From: Gammaproteobacteria bacterium
Lineage (GTDB): Bacteria > Pseudomonadota > Gammaproteobacteria > Enterobacterales > Kangiellaceae
Direction: 5' to 3'
NCBI GenBank assembly: GCA_013372875.1
Contig: JABXIW010000480.1
Coordinates: 1-8,139 of the forward strand
Length of the DNA: 8,139 nucleotides
Every line of letters starts with the position of its first letter. Within the stretch, counting starts at the first letter, position 1. A program made the position numbers and the translations under genes. A model generated the notes under the pieces. The model was given only the letters and a program-made list of their open reading frames with translations, did no database searches and had not been told where the DNA came from. Below are positions 5,630 through 8,139 of this stretch, in pieces.

Positions 5630-8139
5630 ATGATCAATTTAGCTGAATTCGCGATTCGCCAACGTAAGTTCGTTCTGTTCTTTATCGTATTGAGCGTGAT
5701 CGCTGGCATCTATTCTTACTTCGACTTAGGCAAGTTGGAAGACCCGAGCTTTACAGTAAAAACTGCGGTAGTCGTGACCCTTTATCCGGGTGCGTCTGCC
5801 GAAGAAGTCGAGCACCAAGTCACCGATACCGTGGAAACCAAATTGCAGGAAATGGCGGAGTTGGATCGCTTGCGCTCATTGTCTCGCCCAGGTTTGTCTA
5901 TGGTCTTTGTTGACCTCAAAGAGAGCCTTAATTCCAAAGCACTTCCGCAGGAATGGGACTTATTGAGACGCAAAGTGGACGATGTAAAACTGCAGCTGCC
6001 TTCCAGCGCGCAGATCAGCGTAGTACAAGACGAGTTCTCTGAAGTCTACGGCATGCTTTTCTCTATCCACAGCACAGATGCTGCGCCAGAAGAGTTGCGT
6101 CGCTACGCCGAAGAGCTTCAACGCCAAATCAAAGCCGTCGACGGCATCAAAAAGATCGAGCTACACGGCGTTCAACCTCGCGTTGTACATATCGATATGC
6201 CAGACGAGCGCTTGGCTCAATATGGTTTGTCGATCGCACAAGTTTGGAACCAACTGAGCACACAAAACAGCACGTTCGAAGCGGGAAAATTCGATGCAGG
6301 TACAGAGCGTATTCGTATTGCGCAAACCAGTGAGTTTCAGTCTCTAGAAGACATTCGCAATTTAATCATCAATGGTGGCACCGGCGAGTTTGGCTCGGGG
6401 TTGATTCGTCTTGGTGACATCGCCAACATCACCATGGGTTATCAAACACCAGCATTGGCAGAAAACCGCTACAACGGAGAGCCCGCTGTCACCTTGGCGG
6501 TGAGCCCAGTTCAAGGCATTAACGTGGTGTCACTTGGCGATACGATTCAAGACATCATCGCTAACTACCAAGCAACGCTGCCGTTGGGTGTCGACATCTC
6601 GACCGTTGCTTATCAACCTGAAGAAGTACAAAAGTCTATCGACGACTTTGTTGGCAACCTGCTTGAAAGTGTCGCGATTGTTTTTGTGGTGTTGTTGGTC
6701 TTCATGGGTTTTAAGAGTGCGACCATCGTTGGCGCAAGCTTGCTCCTGACGATTTTGCTCACGCTTGTATACATGAACATCGCCAGCATCGATTTGCACC
6801 GTGTCTCGCTAGGTACGTTTATTCTCGCACTTGGCATGTTGGTGGATAACGCCATTGTGATCACCGATATGATGATCGCTAAGCTCAACAAAGGTATCGA
6901 GCGAACTCGCGCCGCGATTGATTCCGTCAAAGAAACCTCCGTGCCACTTTTAGGCGCAACTGTCATCGCGATTATGGGCGCAAGCCCAGTGTTGTTCTCC
7001 AAAACCGACTCCGCCGAATTTGCGAGCTCTGTGTTCTACATTGTGGCATCGTCACTGTTGCTTTCATGGATCGTCGCGATGACGTTTACGGTATTAATGG
7101 CGTGGATGTTCATCAAGCCAAAAGCTAACAGCGAAGAGACCAAACCGAGCCGTTATAAACAGTTGGTATTCTGGACGGTGGACAACCCGCGTAAAGCATT
7201 AGCCGCTTTGGTTCCGCTGATTTTAATCACCGCCGTGGCAATCCCGTATGTGGCCGTGAACTTTATTCCTCAGTCGGATCGCTCAATTGTGTTTCTCGAT
7301 TACTGGCTACCCAATGGTGCCAAGATTGAACAAACCTCGGCAGACATGCGCAAAGTTGAAGAATGGTTGGTCGCACAACCAGAAGTGGAAAGTATCTCTA
7401 GCTACGTCGGCACCAGTGCACCTCGCTTCTCGGTAACGGTAGAGCCTGAGCCACTCGACCCTGCCTACGGCCAGATTCTGATCAACACCAAAGACTACGA
7501 GAGCATTAGTTACTTGGTGACGCGTGGTGATGATTGGCTGAAAGAGGCGTTTCCGGATGCCGAACCTCGCTTTCGAGCGCTGAAGCTGGCAACCAAAGAT
7601 AAGTTCGCGGTTGAGGTGCGTTTTTCTGGTCCGGATGAAACCGTATTACATCAACTAGCGGCGGAAGCGAAAACGATTTTTGCTTCAAACCCTGATGCAA
7701 AATACATTCGCGATGATTGGCGCCAAGAAAGCAAAGTGCTCAAGCCGATTCTAAACCAAGACAAAATGCGTCAAGCAGGCATTAACCGCGCCGATGTCGC
7801 TTTCGCGCTAAAACGTGCATCAGACGGCATGCCGCTCGGACAAATGAACCTGAATGATGAGTTGATTCCAATTCAGTTACGTGGCACATCGCAAAACATG
7901 GCGTCACTAGAAACGCTACCTGTGCGCTCGCTACTTGGCTTTAACAGCGTTCCGCTTGGTCAAGTGGTGGATGGATTCGAACTGGTCACCGAAGAGAGCA
8001 TGATTTGGCGACGCGACCGCGTGAAAACCATCACGGTTCAAGCGGGTGTGAGCCGAGACTCCACACCAGCGAATGTAAGAAATGCCATTAAAGATCAGGT
8101 TGAAGCTATCCAACTTCCGGCGGGTTACAGCATGGAATG
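5630..8139 (+). CDS. RND-family inner-membrane efflux pump, 3' end outside window
   Basis: A proton-driven RND (HAE1/AcrB-like) transporter with 836 codons visible of a usual 1010-1050, cut by the right edge. The start ATG has AGGTG 7 bases upstream, overlapping the stop of the adaptor gene. TM1 is about residues 12-30, followed by the first periplasmic porter loop (LEDPSFTVKTAVVVTLYPGAS onward). TM2-TM6 span about 344-495 and TM7 about 523-543; the second periplasmic loop follows and is still open at the edge. The TM4 proton-relay motif reads LGMLVDNAIV, with Asp406 and Asn407 where AcrB has Asp407 and Asp408; Asp-Asn occurs in many RND pumps. The AcrB Lys940 equivalent lies outside. From memory the N-terminus resembles the TriC-like branch rather than AcrB itself. 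No frameshift is seen. Substrates (drugs, detergents, bile, metabolites) cannot be told. Confidence 0.95.
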   Translation, partial: MINLAEFAIRQRKFVLFFIVLSVIAGIYSYFDLGKLEDPSFTVKTAVVVTLYPGASAEEVEHQVTDTVETKLQEMAELDRLRSLSRPGLSMVFVDLKESLNSKALPQEWDLLRRKVDDVKLQLPSSAQISVVQDEFSEVYGMLFSIHSTDAAPEELRRYAEELQRQIKAVDGIKKIELHGVQPRVVHIDMPDERLAQYGLSIAQVWNQLSTQNSTFEAGKFDAGTERIRIAQTSEFQSLEDIRNLIINGGTGEFGSGLIRLGDIANITMGYQTPALAENRYNGEPAVTLAVSPVQGINVVSLGDTIQDIIANYQATLPLGVDISTVAYQPEEVQKSIDDFVGNLLESVAIVFVVLLVFMGFKSATIVGASLLLTILLTLVYMNIASIDLHRVSLGTFILALGMLVDNAIVITDMMIAKLNKGIERTRAAIDSVKETSVPLLGATVIAIMGASPVLFSKTDSAEFASSVFYIVASSLLLSWIVAMTFTVLMAWMFIKPKANSEETKPSRYKQLVFWTVDNPRKALAALVPLILITAVAIPYVAVNFIPQSDRSIVFLDYWLPNGAKIEQTSADMRKVEEWLVAQPEVESISSYVGTSAPRFSVTVEPEPLDPAYGQILINTKDYESISYLVTRGDDWLKEAFPDAEPRFRALKLATKDKFAVEVRFSGPDETVLHQLAAEAKTIFASNPDAKYIRDDWRQESKVLKPILNQDKMRQAGINRADVAFALKRASDGMPLGQMNLNDELIPIQLRGTSQNMASLETLPVRSLLGFNSVPLGQVVDGFELVTEESMIWRRDRVKTITVQAGVSRDSTPANVRNAIKDQVEAIQLPAGYSME

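Noticed and set aside
5473..8113. Minus-strand ORFs inside the adaptor and pump genes (for example 5473-5709, 6613-7002, 7506-7700)
   Set aside because: They lie opposite strongly conserved coding sequence, show no family resemblance, and are typical antisense shadows.

Overview
The window looks like chromosomal DNA of a gammaproteobacterium, most likely a Vibrio. This rests on moderate GC content, strong Shine-Dalgarno sites, and close resemblance of the proteins to gammaproteobacterial families. The genus is an inference from remembered family resemblance, not a search result. The region is ordinary in gene content: I see no mobile element, CRISPR array, tRNA, rRNA or phage gene, and no clear sign of horizontal transfer.

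Left part (1-1906). The window opens inside a LuxR-type regulator gene, of which only the C-terminal half with the DNA-binding domain is present. It is followed 82 bp later by tyrS (tyrosyl-tRNA synthetase, complete), whose short leader is dense in inverted repeats. tyrS converges on a gene from the opposite strand, and the gap between them holds a strong stem-loop that is a good terminator for the minus-strand gene.

Middle part (1907-3550). Two minus-strand genes lie here. One is a lone periplasmic polyamine-type substrate-binding protein (PotD family) without the ABC permease or ATPase genes beside it. The other is a small protein of unknown function with a very basic N-terminus and a Gly/Met/His-rich C-terminus. 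The small gene is divergent from a lysR gene, and the shared 112-bp promoter region carries two related dyads in opposite orientation.

Right part (3551-8139). A LysR-family regulator, a periplasmic membrane-fusion lipoprotein and an RND-family inner-membrane pump lie in the same direction. The adaptor and pump are 10 bp apart and almost certainly form one operon. The pump runs off the right edge with 836 codons visible. No outer-membrane channel gene is seen, so a TolC-type partner would come from elsewhere or from beyond the window. The 104-bp gap between lysR and the adaptor gene holds a 20-bp near-palindrome and a 10-bp inverted repeat that traps the adaptor's start codon. The simplest reading is that the LysR protein controls the pump, but the sequence alone does not prove this.

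The most interesting signals are regulatory: the hairpin over the adaptor start codon, the palindrome upstream of it, and the paired dyads in the divergent promoter. I do not see a clearly new biological system.
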